Origin: Gammaproteobacteria bacterium
GTDB lineage: Bacteria > Pseudomonadota > Gammaproteobacteria > SZUA-229
Direction: 5' to 3'
DNA length: 64,000 bases
NCBI GenBank assembly: GCA_024636785.1
Contig: JAGXGK010000002.1
Span: forward strand, 1-64,000
Positions within the stretch are counted from its first letter, which is position 1; every line of letters begins with the position of its first letter. Below are positions 1 to 8,723 of the stretch, piece after piece. The notes beneath the pieces were generated by a model. That model had not been told where the DNA came from. It saw nothing but the letters and a program-made list of their open reading frames with translations, and ran no database searches. A program made the position numbers and the translations under genes.

Positions 1-197
1 CTGCCATAGGCCTTATAGAGATACATGCCGATACCACCTGCCGATGGGAAGGCGTTGGACATTTTCACGTAGGAGTATGCGCTGAACGAAACAATCAATG
101 CAGTCGGAAGAAACGCCAAGGGGAACAGCACCCCGGTCATCACTGCCATCTGACCGGTCAACGCGAATATCCGGCCCGCCTCGTTCCCGCTTGAGTC
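1..197 (-). pseudogene. Amino-acid permease (APC family), 5'-truncated and cut by the window edge
   Basis: The minus-strand reading contains IFALTGQMAVMTG and later SNAFPSAGGIGMYLYKAYG, which match the first two membrane segments of APC-superfamily amino-acid permeases. The frame is the same as that of the CPBP protease gene upstream and is separated from it only by that gene's TAG at 198-200. There is no start codon before the homology begins; the first ATG is at 147-149, already inside the first membrane segment, and the usual N-terminal glycine-rich motif is missing. I infer that the permease lost its 5' end when the CPBP/M23 pair was placed upstream. The 3' part lies outside the window, so decay further down cannot be judged. 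An internal ATG start is possible but would remove the substrate-binding loop. Confidence 0.55.
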
Positions 198-986
198 CTA
201 ACCCGGCGTTACTTCTGTTACAGCCCCGTCACGGCTGAACATGGTTTTCCGATTAAACCAGACCACCAACACGGCGACTCCCACGAACAGGTAATTGTCG
301 AGGGGTTGCGCGTCTGGCCAGAGTGGATTGATCAACTGGAAATGCAATAGCGCTGGTAGCAGGATGCTGCCGCGTGACTTATTGAACATCGGCGTTACGA
401 TAATGCTGATCGCCACAGTACCAATAACGAAAGGCGTGAATGCCCAGGCACTTTGCGGCGTTCCGCTGAGCAGGAAGGCAGGCAGATGCCAGATGCTCCA
501 GATGACTCCCAGAATCAGACCGGCCCAGAAGGGAGCAAATCTGCGCTGCAAGAGTGGCAGCGCAAGACCGCGCCAGCCGAACTCTTCGATAGGACCTTTG
601 ATCGCCATCATGAATGCTGCCAACAGATACGCAGATATTGAGGAAAATGGATGTGCAGGCGTGAGCCGCAGGCCTTGCAAAACGGCAGCCGCGTAGAACA
701 CCAGCGGTATACCAAAGAGGAGCAATGCATACCAGCCAAATGAGGTACGCCACATCAACAGCCGTGCAAGAAACCGTTGCAATCCAGAATATCCTTCGGT
801 ATAGAGGACAACAATGAGCGCCGCGATGGCAGGTGCATAGACAGCCAGATAAAACAATGGATGACTGCCGGATAGCTCTCCGAATAACCGGGTCATGAGC
901 ACGTTGAAGAAGCTGTAGAGTGCAAGAATTCCCCAGCTAATGGTGAATACAATGAGCAGAAATGGGATAAGTGCGCGCTGGGTCAT
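198..986 (-). CDS. CPBP family intramembrane metalloprotease (CAAX protease-like)
   Basis: A 262-residue, very hydrophobic protein with about seven to eight membrane segments. The three motifs of the CPBP/ABI family are visible: EEFGWRG at residues 134-140 (paired Glu plus Arg139), WHLPAF around His167, and a late LLHFQLIN with His215 and Asn220. Family members are glutamate-dependent intramembrane proteases; in bacteria several handle bacteriocin maturation or immunity, but the substrate here is unknown. The start codon overlaps the stop of the upstream M23 peptidase gene (ATGA), so the two are probably translated together. Directly downstream in the same frame lies a truncated permease. Confidence 0.9.
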   Translation of the reverse strand: MTQRALIPFLLIVFTISWGILALYSFFNVLMTRLFGELSGSHPLFYLAVYAPAIAALIVVLYTEGYSGLQRFLARLLMWRTSFGWYALLLFGIPLVFYAAAVLQGLRLTPAHPFSSISAYLLAAFMMAIKGPIEEFGWRGLALPLLQRRFAPFWAGLILGVIWSIWHLPAFLLSGTPQSAWAFTPFVIGTVAISIIVTPMFNKSRGSILLPALLHFQLINPLWPDAQPLDNYLFVGVAVLVVWFNRKTMFSRDGAVTEVTPG

Positions 987-1942
987 TCAGGCTCCACTGC
1001 AAGTCGATCATTTCGAACCGGGAATTCGCCATTGATAGTCAGCCAAAGCGGTTCGTCGGCAAAGGGCGCGTCTTGCGGAAGGCCGCGCTGCGCATGAATA
1101 TGCAGATGCGGTTCAGAGCTGTTGCCCGAATTTCCTATCTCACCGATCAAGTCGCCGGTTTTAACGGCATCTCCGTGCCTGACATGAATGCTTCTGTTGC
1201 GAAGATGCGCCATAATTACATAAAAGTCCATGCAATTAATCGCCACGTAATTCCCGGCCATATTCGCTCGATCCATTTGCGGCACCTGCATATCAGGCAG
1301 ACCGTTCACCACTTTTACAATCACTCCTGTACACGGGGCGAGTACCGGTGTGCCAAAACTGACATAACGAGCTGGATCAGTCGGTCGCCAGCCATCGACA
1401 TGAAAACCTGAGGGCGAAATCTTAAAAATATCCATTGCCCTGCTTTGTCCTTTCCAATGACGGAATCGAGCAACCGAAGCATCGAGCGTGTGTAAATGTG
1501 CATTGATCAATTCCGTCGAACCACCATGTGCAATCAGGTACTTGCCGGAGCTGAAGGGGGGTGCAATATCAACAACATCTATAGGAGGCAGTCTTCTGCC
1601 TTCTAGCGCCAACAGACTGAGATAACCCCCTGCCAAGCCGAGACCCATGGCAAGCACAATCAGCATCGTATTAAACTGACTCGCCGACCAAAACACGGCT
1701 GTACTGACATGCCCCTTCGAAACATGCCAGACAAACAATACGATAAAGACAAAGCCATAGACATAAGGCACCCAAAACGGAGGCATCGCCCATAGTGAGG
1801 CAAGTCCGAGGCCCAGCAGAATTAACCCCAATGAAAGAGTTTGCAACACGTAGGACAGAATGCCCCGAGCAGGAAAGAATGCCAGCCAGATCAGTAGCAG
1901 GATGGGTAGTAGTACCTGAGTCGTCACAACAGTAAGGTTCAT
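983..1942 (-). CDS. M23 family metallopeptidase with N-terminal membrane domain
   Basis: A 319-residue protein. Residues 1-115 hold four probable membrane segments; residues about 165-290 form a LytM/M23 (duplicated hybrid motif) domain. Visible zinc-site features are AMDIFK (Asp171), MAHL (His246) and PHLHIHA (His279, His281), with the glycine-rich GNSGNSSEPH loop before the last motif. M23 enzymes are zinc endopeptidases that usually cut peptidoglycan cross-links or Gly-rich peptides. Its tail overlaps the CPBP protease start by 4 bp, suggesting a two-gene protease operon, perhaps for processing or resisting a secreted peptide (inference). A deleted second copy of this gene lies at 4231-4389. 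Confidence 0.88.
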   Translation of the reverse strand: MNLTVVTTQVLLPILLLIWLAFFPARGILSYVLQTLSLGLILLGLGLASLWAMPPFWVPYVYGFVFIVLFVWHVSKGHVSTAVFWSASQFNTMLIVLAMGLGLAGGYLSLLALEGRRLPPIDVVDIAPPFSSGKYLIAHGGSTELINAHLHTLDASVARFRHWKGQSRAMDIFKISPSGFHVDGWRPTDPARYVSFGTPVLAPCTGVIVKVVNGLPDMQVPQMDRANMAGNYVAINCMDFYVIMAHLRNRSIHVRHGDAVKTGDLIGEIGNSGNSSEPHLHIHAQRGLPQDAPFADEPLWLTINGEFPVRNDRLAVEPE

Positions 1943-1985
1943 CGTTCAGCTCTCTTGTTTCGCCATAGCGAGCAATGTATAAGCG

Positions 1986-2080
1986 AAATAATTGGGGTCA
2001 AAGTAAAATTAACAACTCCTTATGTCTTCTAACAGCTCAGCACTCACATGTGTTTAATTTTTCTCTGACCACAATTATTT
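1986..2080. repeat. Inverted-repeat element with GGGTCA ends
   Basis: Two arms of about 27 bp face each other: the left arm (1986-2012) reads AATAATTGGGGTCAAAG then AAAATTAA, and the right arm (2054-2080) is its imperfect reverse complement. About 40 bp of unrelated sequence lies between. Similar GGGTCAGA and TCTGACC arms occur near 4112, 31383 and 31815, so this is one copy of a small dispersed family. No gene is visible in the rest of the 1943-2175 spacer. Confidence 0.6.
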
Positions 2081-2175
2081 CTAATCTTTAGGCGCAGCAC
2101 TTTCTGCGCTGTTGGTTCAAGCACGTTCCCAATTAATAGAAAGTATTGTGATCTGCCCCCGGTTTTCATTGCACG

Positions 2176-3396
2176 CTAGCGCGCTCTTGCTGCCTGCAAG
2201 ACCAGCACGCTAAAGCACAGCAACACCCCCTGAGCCATTGCCAGATAAAGCAGGCTCGTCGCTACCATTGGCATTAAGAAGCCGGCGACTACTGCGTTAA
2301 AGGCCATTTGCGCAAAGCCCTGCGCTGCCGCCGCCATGCCACGGTTATGCGGGAAGCAGTCCAGCGCCTGTACGCTCAGCACCGGCATGATCAGGGCGAT
2401 GCCAAAGGCGTACAGCACCAGTGGTGCGACCACGCTGAGTACCCGAGGCTCCAGCCACAGGGCATCAAGAAAATTGGCAGTGAATGCAACGCCCAGTACG
2501 CCGAAGCCCAGTTTCAGAATTTGCCGGGGTGGCCAGCCGTGGGCAATACGCCCGGATAGCCAGGAGCCAGACATCAGCCCGGCCACTGTGGGAATGAAAA
2601 ACACGCCGAAGTCACTCTCGGACAGCCCCAGGTGGTCGTAGATCAGGGCCGGTGAGCTGGTGATATAAAGGAACAGCCCGCCAAAACTAAGCGACAGGGT
2701 TGCCACCAGGGCGAGAAAACGTCCATGCCGCAGCACGCGCAGATAGTTCCCGCCGACGATGAGCGGATGGATGGATTGCCTTGCCGCCAATGGATGCGTC
2801 TCCGGCAGCCAGCGAAACACCAGGACAACGGCAAACAGCCCGAACAGCATCAGAAACTGGAACACGGATCGCCAGCCGAACACGGATTCCAGCCAGCCGC
2901 CAATCACCGGTGCCAGCGCCGGTGCCGCGGCAAACACCAGCATGACATGAGACATCGCCCGTTGCGCCATCGCTCCTTCATAGACATCGCGCACCACAGC
3001 GCGACCGATGACCATGCCGCCGCAGGCAAACGCCCCCTGTAATGCCCGCCAGAACATTAGCATTGAAAAACTCTCGGTCTGCGCACAGCCCAGCGAGGCC
3101 AGAACAAACAGTATGAGGGAAGTCAGCAGCGTGCGCCGTCTCCCAAAGCGATCAGACAGCGGCCCCCAGACCAGCGTGGCCCCGGCAAAGGCGATCAGGT
3201 AGATACTCAGAGTTTGGGCCAGCGCAGGCAGTCCAACCCCCAGCCCCTGCGCAATGGCGGGAAAAGATGGCAGGTAGGTGTCGATACTGAAGGGGCCGAT
3301 CATCGACATTAAACCGATCACCGGCACCAGGCCCTTTGGCGGTGTTGAATCACTAACGTGCAATGCTGATTCCTGATGAAACGAGGCCGCAGCCAT
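2176..3396 (-). CDS. Bcr/CflA-like MFS drug efflux transporter
   Basis: A 406-residue protein with twelve predicted membrane segments. The N-terminal sequence GPFSIDTYLPSFPAIA, with an acidic residue and TYLP in helix 1, and the loop motif GPLSDRFGRRR are typical of the DHA1/Bcr-CflA group of proton-driven major facilitator exporters for drugs such as bicyclomycin, chloramphenicol or sulfonamides. The substrate cannot be told from sequence. The length is normal for the group. The gene stands alone; about 230 bp with an inverted-repeat element separate it from the M23 gene downstream. An alternative start lies about 30 codons in (MSMIGPFS), but the longer form is kept because the extra residues are soluble and plausible. 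Confidence 0.88.
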   Translation of the reverse strand: MAAASFHQESALHVSDSTPPKGLVPVIGLMSMIGPFSIDTYLPSFPAIAQGLGVGLPALAQTLSIYLIAFAGATLVWGPLSDRFGRRRTLLTSLILFVLASLGCAQTESFSMLMFWRALQGAFACGGMVIGRAVVRDVYEGAMAQRAMSHVMLVFAAAPALAPVIGGWLESVFGWRSVFQFLMLFGLFAVVLVFRWLPETHPLAARQSIHPLIVGGNYLRVLRHGRFLALVATLSLSFGGLFLYITSSPALIYDHLGLSESDFGVFFIPTVAGLMSGSWLSGRIAHGWPPRQILKLGFGVLGVAFTANFLDALWLEPRVLSVVAPLVLYAFGIALIMPVLSVQALDCFPHNRGMAAAAQGFAQMAFNAVVAGFLMPMVATSLLYLAMAQGVLLCFSVLVLQAARAR

Positions 3397-3483
3397 GTGG
3401 GAAAAACATTGTGCCCTGACATCTATTTTTTAAAACATCAAACAGGTGTCAGAGCACAATTGATTCTAATATACATCATATTA

Positions 3484-3515
3484 CCATCGGTCCCACGCTG
3501 GAGCGTGAGAACGAT
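3484..3515. repeat. REP palindrome, single degenerate unit
   Basis: The CCCACGCTGGAGCGTGAG hairpin flanked by ATCG and CGAT matches the REP family that is abundant between 24 and 42 kb. It sits between the MFS transporter and the cytochrome gene. Several mismatches in the right arm suggest an old copy. Confidence 0.75.
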
Positions 3516-3538
3516 ATAACCTTCTGCCAGAGAGATTT

Positions 3539-4009
3539 CTACTCGCTGTTCTTCAAACCTGAAAACCGCCCCCCGGCATACCTGGAATGACATACGATAC
3601 ACGCTTCCACCATCTGCCCAAACAGTGCCCTCTCCTGAGCCTGGTCCTCTGCTCGGGCCGCTACGGCAAGATCGGCGCTGAGTTTGTGAAAGGCCCTATC
3701 CTGCTGCACAAAGGCCGACGGTACGGCTGCCATGAGGGCCTTGCGGTCTTCCGGGGTCATTTTCTGTTTGAGGATAAAGCTGTTGTGGATGCCTTCGGCC
3801 TTTTCCGCCACGAGCTCGTGCTGGCCTTTGACGATTCCTTCCAGAATAGTCTGGCTGGCAGTGAGGACCGCCTGCATTTCCTGAATGAGCAGAGTGCGGA
3901 CGTTAGGTGGGAGCTTGTCGCCCACATTAACGGGCGCGGCCTCCTGGGCCGCCGCGATTCCGACGAAAGCCATCAGGCAGGCAGCGATAAATTGTTGGAT
4001 GATGTTCAT
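3539..4009 (-). CDS. Cytochrome c'-like (class II) periplasmic c-type cytochrome
   Basis: A 156-residue protein. Residues 1-21 are a signal peptide (hydrophobic core, AAA-Q cleavage region). The rest is mostly helical, and the single haem site CIVCH is near the C-terminus at residues 137-141, followed by a basic, Gly-rich tail. A C-terminal CxxCH on a four-helix bundle is the hallmark of class II cytochromes (cytochrome c' and c-556). These bind NO or act in electron transfer or stress protection; which role applies here is unknown. No partner gene is next to it, and it is followed upstream by repeat sequence. Confidence 0.85.
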   Translation of the reverse strand: MNIIQQFIAACLMAFVGIAAAQEAAPVNVGDKLPPNVRTLLIQEMQAVLTASQTILEGIVKGQHELVAEKAEGIHNSFILKQKMTPEDRKALMAAVPSAFVQQDRAFHKLSADLAVAARAEDQAQERALFGQMVEACIVCHSRYAGGRFSGLKNSE

Positions 4010-4133
4010 AAAATGTTCTCCTCTTTTGCGGGTGATTCAAACTCAAGTTTCTACAGCGTTAAAACCCGTCGCCATGACGGGGGTCAACGTTAAATATGTA
4101 GAGCAATATGTAGGGTCAGATGAAACTTTATTT

Positions 4134-4189
4134 ACCATCGTTCCCACGCTCCAGCGTGGTAACGCAGCCCCAGGCGATCCAGCGCCACG
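4134..4189. repeat. REP unit, two hairpins
   Basis: The sequence contains CCCACGCTCCAGCGTGG followed by GGCGATCCAGCGCC, two of the hairpins that form the composite REP units described further on. It abuts the 3' side of the M23 gene remnant and so follows a truncated coding sequence. Confidence 0.8.
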
Positions 4190-4230
4190 GTATTAAAAAG
4201 AATTGTATAGGTCAAACCCTCCTCAGTAAA

Positions 4231-4389
4231 TCGATCATTTCGAACCAGAAACCTGCCATTGATAGTCAGCCAAAGTGGTTCGCCAGCAAAGGGCGCATTT
4301 TTTGGAATGCCCCGAGCAGGAAAGAATGCCAGCCAGATCAGTAGCAGAATGGGTAGTAGTACCTGAGTCGTCACAACAGTAAGGTTCAT
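4231..4389 (-). pseudogene. Internally deleted second copy of the M23 peptidase gene
   Basis: The minus strand starts with the same first 28 residues as the intact M23 gene at 983-1942 (MNLTVVTTQV to FFPARGI), then jumps directly to its C-terminal part (APFAGEPLWLTINGRF, against APFADEPLWLTINGEF). About 780 bp, including the whole catalytic domain, is missing. The DNA upstream of the ATG is also copied. The junction falls where both parental segments encode Arg-Gly followed by Ile/Leu, so recombination at short homology is likely. The open frame runs on to 4132 through REP sequence and cannot make a peptidase. Confidence 0.8.
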
Positions 4390-4505
4390 CGTTCAGTTGA
4401 ACCACAAACAGTAATAGAGCAAATAATTTATACTATAACCAAAATATTACTTGACCCATGCGGTGCAATGCACTGCGTTTATTGCACCCTACCGTGCTGT
4501 TCATC

Positions 4506-5345
4506 TCAGGGCGTGGGGAAATCAATATCCATGACATTAACGATAAAAAAGGGGAAATAATTCTCCGTATCAAAAAAATTACCCGCCTCGACATGGGTTG
4601 GTAACCGGAAGCCACTGAAATCCCGATACTCAGACAGATAACCCCCGAAAGGTTGTAGACGATGGACTTTATCCGGGTTGGCATTACTCCATCGGAGAAA
4701 ACTGACCTTCGTAGGTCTGCCGTCAGCAGCTACCGTAACATCGACTCGCTGGGATAGACCTTTATGGCTAATTACAACACGCGCTGTATTTTCATTCACG
4801 GATACCCATTGCACCCCCGGACCGGGCAGGAGAGCTGCCGGTGTCCAGAAAACCGCCTCGGCGGCATAGCGGCCAAAAGCAGAATGACTATGGTCTGAAG
4901 AACCTCCAAGACGCGCCACAGGTATCAGTCCCATTAACCAGAATCGAGTCCAGCTTTCGGAGTCAGAACCCGATAGATGCATCAAATCCTTTTCTGCATA
5001 CATTTTCCAGATAAAGCCGGTTGGCAATGCCAGGATTTGTTCAGCCCGCATATTCATATAGTCGGGTTCGGCTTTAGTGCCATGCCCAAACCTTCCAGCC
5101 ATGGAAATTTTAGCAACGGTATAAAGAGGTGTTCCGGGTTGAATGGTGTACTGAAAATATCGACGCGCAGGCGCTGGTAAATCACTGACCATAGACTGAT
5201 TAAACCGTGCCGGATAGACAGGCTGTGTTGATATTAAACGCGCCATTGCAGCCCGATCAGAACGGTGATCAGACAAACGCAAAAAATATAATCCTGCGAC
5301 AATCAGGCTTATCGAAAGAACAATTAATAAAAATATCTTTTTCAT
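4506..5345 (-). CDS. Conserved membrane-anchored protein resembling DUF6544
   Basis: A 279-residue protein with one N-terminal membrane segment (about residues 4-22) and a large soluble remainder. The phrases LPAPARRYFQY, EAVFWTPAALLPGPGVQW and the C-terminal region GFRLPTHVEAG match what I recall of the DUF6544 (earlier DUF6920) family, whose function is unknown. The basic start with a hydrophobic helix and no clear cleavage site suggests an inner-membrane anchor with the body outside. The gene is isolated, about 120 bp downstream of ppsA on the same strand. The family name is from memory; the coding call is firm because the frame is open with good composition. Confidence 0.75.
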   Translation of the reverse strand: MKKIFLLIVLSISLIVAGLYFLRLSDHRSDRAAMARLISTQPVYPARFNQSMVSDLPAPARRYFQYTIQPGTPLYTVAKISMAGRFGHGTKAEPDYMNMRAEQILALPTGFIWKMYAEKDLMHLSGSDSESWTRFWLMGLIPVARLGGSSDHSHSAFGRYAAEAVFWTPAALLPGPGVQWVSVNENTARVVISHKGLSQRVDVTVAADGRPTKVSFLRWSNANPDKVHRLQPFGGYLSEYRDFSGFRLPTHVEAGNFFDTENYFPFFIVNVMDIDFPTP

Positions 5346-5465
5346 CTATTTTTTACAAAAACAGAATCTAATGATGCTCTGCTTGAAAAACTGTTTCAAA
5401 CATTTTTTCACCTATAACACCAAAAAGAATCGTTAGCGTTTATATGCGAACCTGCCAACTATCTT

Positions 5466-7856
5466 TTAACTATCCCTCTCAGCTTCAACTTGCGCCACTA
5501 CTTGTTTCACAGCGAGAAAACTGTCGGGGGTGACTGAGATTGAGTAGATGCCGTGCTCGACCAGAAAACGGGCGAATTCGGGGTGGTCGCTGGGAGCCTG
5601 GCCACAGATGCCAACGTGGGTGTCGCTCTTTTTAGCTTTTTCGAGCAGTTGGGCGATGGCGGTGGTGACCGCTTCGTCCTGTTCGTTGAAGAGGTCGCTG
5701 AGTACGGCGCTGTCGCGGTCGATTCCGAGTACCAGCTGGGTAAGGTCGTTGGAGCCAATGGAGAATCCATCGAAGCGATCGGCGAACTGTTCGGCAAGAA
5801 AGACGTTGGCTGGTATTTCGGCCATGACGTATACCTCAAGGCCGTGCTGGCCTCGCACCAGGCCATTGGCGGCCAGTTCTTTCAGCACTTTGTCGGCCTC
5901 TTCGATGCTTCTGCAGAAGGGGATCATGATGATGATATTGTCGAGGCCGATCTGTTCGCGAGCCATGCGTACTGCGCGGCATTCCAGGGCGAAGCCTTCG
6001 CGGTAGCCTTCGCTGTAGTAGCGGCTGGCTCCGCGCCAGCCGAGCATGGGGTTTTCTTCACCCGGTTCGAAGTCACTGCCGCCAATCAGCTGGGCGTATT
6101 CGTTGGTCTTGAAATCGCTCATGCGCACGATTACCGGTTTGGGGTATTGCGCTGCGGCGATGCGAGCCATGCCGCGCGCCAGAGTTTCGACGAAGTAGTC
6201 TGATTTGTTTTCGTAGGCGGAGGTCAGTTCGGCGATCTGGCGACGTGCCTGTTTGTCTTTCAGGTTTTGATAATGCACCAGTGCCATGGGATGGATTTTG
6301 ATGATGTTGTTGATGATGAATTCCATCCGCGCCAGTCCGACGCCGTCACTCGGCAGTTGCCACCAGCGAAAAGCGGCAGCGGGGTTGCCAATATTAACCA
6401 TGATGCGGGTTTGCGTTTCCGGAATGTCGTCCAGACTCATGGCCTGCATTTCAAACTCGAGAATGCCGTCGTAAACGTAACCGGTATCGCCTTCGGCGCA
6501 GGAGACGGTCACTTCCCTGCCGTTTTTCAATTCCCGGGTCGCGTTCTCTGCGCCGACAATAGCGGTGAGGCCCAGTTCGCGACTGACAATGGCCGCGTGG
6601 CTGGTGCGCCCACCGTGGTCGGTGACAATGGCGGCGGCTTTTTTCATGATCGGCACCCAGTCCGGATCGGTCATACGGGTCACCAGTACTGCACCCTCTT
6701 CAAAGCGGTCGATCTGGGCGGGGCTTTCCAGACGGCAGACTTTGCCGGTGGCGATGGAGTCGCCCACGGATAGCCCGGTGACGAGACGCTGCCCCTTCTC
6801 TTTCAGATGATAGCTTTTCAGCGTGCCCGCCTCCTTGCGCGACTGAACCGTTTCCGGGCGTGCCTGCACTATATAGAGCTTGCCGGTCTCGCCGTCCTTG
6901 GCCCATTCCATGTCCATGGGCTGACCGTAATGCTCTTCGATAGCACTGGCCCAGTGTGCCAGCTGTATAACTTCATCATCGTCCAGCACAAATCTGGAAC
7001 GCTCTTTTTTGGTGGTGTTGACCAGTTTGGAGGTGGCATCGCTGCCGCGGGCATAGACCATTTTCTGATCCTTCGCGCCCAGCGTTTTTTCGATAATCGG
7101 TTGCAGCGAATCATTGTCCAGCAGTGATTTGAAGACATGGTACTGATCGGGTTCGACCATGCCCTGCACCACAGTTTCACCCAGTCCCCAGGCGCAGCTG
7201 ATTAGCACGCTGTGCGGAAAGCCGGTTTCAGTATCGATGGAGAACATCACCCCGGAACCGGCCTTGTCTGCGCGTACCATCTCCTGCACGCCAATAGAGA
7301 GCGCGACCTGCATGTGATCGAAGCCGTGGTTATTGCGATAGACGATGGCCCGGTCGGTGAACAGCGAGGCAAAGCAGTGTTTGCAGGCGTTGAGCAATGC
7401 TTTGTCGCCGTGAATGTTAAGAAAGGTTTCCAGCTGCCCGGCGAAGCTGGCTTCCGGCAGGTCTTCGGCGGTCGCACTGCTACGCACTGCCACGCTGGTC
7501 ACCTTGTGACCGCTGTGCTCGGCCATTTCGTGATAGGAGCGCGTGATCGCCTCGGCCAGAGATGCGGGAATCTCCGCGTCAAGAATCATCTTGCGTACTG
7601 CCTTGCCGACTGTAGCCAGATTTTTACCCTGCTTATCCAGCTCTTTAAGCTTTTTAGTCATGCGTGGCTTCAGCTCGTTGGCTTCGAGAAACGCCCAATA
7701 AGCATCGGCGGTGGTGGCGAATCCGCCCGGTACACGAATGCCGGATTCTTCCAGCTTGCTGACCATCTCTCCCAGTGATGAATTCTTGCCGCCGACGATG
7801 GCAGTGTCTTCGCGCCCCAGATCTTTAAACCAGCGAACCAGTGATGTCTCACTCAT
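5466..7856 (-). CDS. ppsA: Phosphoenolpyruvate synthase
   Basis: A 796-residue enzyme, the usual length. It makes PEP from pyruvate and ATP (giving AMP and phosphate), feeding gluconeogenesis. The N-terminal ATP-grasp/PPDK domain starts with VGGKNSSLGEM. The mobile phosphohistidine domain carries GGRTSHAAIVSREL near residue 425, whose His is the phospho-carrier. The C-terminal barrel holds IGSNDLTQLVLGIDRD and GICGQAPSDHPE with the catalytic Cys. All catalytic motifs look intact. It is the last gene of a minus-strand run that contains small stress-type genes upstream, but spacings of about 90 bp or more make a shared operon uncertain. Confidence 0.97.
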   Translation of the reverse strand: MSETSLVRWFKDLGREDTAIVGGKNSSLGEMVSKLEESGIRVPGGFATTADAYWAFLEANELKPRMTKKLKELDKQGKNLATVGKAVRKMILDAEIPASLAEAITRSYHEMAEHSGHKVTSVAVRSSATAEDLPEASFAGQLETFLNIHGDKALLNACKHCFASLFTDRAIVYRNNHGFDHMQVALSIGVQEMVRADKAGSGVMFSIDTETGFPHSVLISCAWGLGETVVQGMVEPDQYHVFKSLLDNDSLQPIIEKTLGAKDQKMVYARGSDATSKLVNTTKKERSRFVLDDDEVIQLAHWASAIEEHYGQPMDMEWAKDGETGKLYIVQARPETVQSRKEAGTLKSYHLKEKGQRLVTGLSVGDSIATGKVCRLESPAQIDRFEEGAVLVTRMTDPDWVPIMKKAAAIVTDHGGRTSHAAIVSRELGLTAIVGAENATRELKNGREVTVSCAEGDTGYVYDGILEFEMQAMSLDDIPETQTRIMVNIGNPAAAFRWWQLPSDGVGLARMEFIINNIIKIHPMALVHYQNLKDKQARRQIAELTSAYENKSDYFVETLARGMARIAAAQYPKPVIVRMSDFKTNEYAQLIGGSDFEPGEENPMLGWRGASRYYSEGYREGFALECRAVRMAREQIGLDNIIIMIPFCRSIEEADKVLKELAANGLVRGQHGLEVYVMAEIPANVFLAEQFADRFDGFSIGSNDLTQLVLGIDRDSAVLSDLFNEQDEAVTTAIAQLLEKAKKSDTHVGICGQAPSDHPEFARFLVEHGIYSISVTPDSFLAVKQVVAQVEAERDS

Positions 7857-7945
7857 TATTTCATGCTCTCCATTAAATTGTTCCTGAATCTCTGGTTAAG
7901 CCAGGATTCAGATAGTTATTACCCGCTTTGCACCATGATAAAGCC

Positions 7946-8173
7946 TCATGATTTTTTACGCCATTCATCACCTTTTTTTTCATAGTCCTGCTTCACTGCC
8001 GACCAGGCGATTTTGTGCGTGGTTTCCTCGCGCCCGGCATTGCCCCTGCGTTCGTCAGGATCCTTGTATTTATCCCAGGCATTATTGAATGCGGCCATGT
8101 ATATTTCCTGAGCATGTTTTGGCAGTGCATTTTTAACTGGATCGGGAAGCTCTGAGATTTTATTGTATGGCAT
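7946..8173 (-). CDS. ChaB family protein
   Basis: A 75-residue basic protein. The opening MPYNKISELPDPVKNALP, followed by HAQEIYMAAFNNAWDKY and the end region AWSAVKQDYEKKGDEW, matches the small ChaB family (E. coli ChaB is 76 residues). ChaB was named as a regulator of the cation antiporter ChaA, but similar genes are common without chaA, as here; no antiporter of that type adjoins. It is one of three small stress-type genes upstream of ppsA. Confidence 0.9.
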   Translation of the reverse strand: MPYNKISELPDPVKNALPKHAQEIYMAAFNNAWDKYKDPDERRGNAGREETTHKIAWSAVKQDYEKKGDEWRKKS

Positions 8174-8338
8174 GCCAGTTTCTCACTAAATAATAACTGC
8201 TTGATGAATGCTGCTGGCGGCTGTAGTCATGGCTTATGACATTGCCGGCATTAACCCTGAGTTTGTTTAAACTGTCGATTAACTACTGGCATCCTGACTA
8301 GTAACTGAAATTGCGTTCTCGAACAGGCATTATTCGGA

Positions 8339-8629
8339 TTAACGTTTAAACTTTGATGCCGCTGATTTGAAGCCTTCACCGACATCATGAATCGCCGCCT
8401 CGACGCCCTGCTTCAGCTCTTTCCAGGCATCTTCGCCAGCTGAACCGAGTTCGTCGAGCTTTACCTTCGCCGCCGCCTGCTTTGCCTGTAGCTCAACAAT
8501 TTTCTAATTGTATTCAATCTTCATCTCGGCGTTCGCCTGCTCTGCTTTCGCTTTTAATTTATCGATTTCCGCCCGCCATTCGGCAAGTTTGGCGCGCTGT
8601 TTTTCTTCATAGGCCTTTTTGTCACTCAT
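8339..8629 (-). pseudogene. Coiled-coil stress protein gene interrupted by an in-frame amber codon
   Basis: From ATG 8629, preceded by a good GGGAG ribosome site, the frame reads MSDKKAYEEKQRAKLAEW and on through a heptad-rich coiled coil to residue 41, where TAG (8504-8506) occurs. Without any frame change the reading then continues for 54 more sensible codons (KIVELQAKQAAAK, then GEDAWKELKQGVEAAIHD, then GFKSAASKFKR) to TAA at 8339. Joined, this is a 96-residue protein of the widespread bacterial coiled-coil type often linked to stress responses. One base change (AAG, CAG or TAC/TAT to TAG) explains it. It may be a true nonsense mutation, a read-through site or a sequencing error; the 41-residue product alone may still be made. 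Confidence 0.8.
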
Positions 8630-8723
8630 GATGTTTCTCCCTTGTTTGACTGTTGTCTGGATCAGGTTTAGCGGCATGTTGCTGATGATTCGGTTATCTG
8701 AAATCAGATGCAACAGCACCTGT

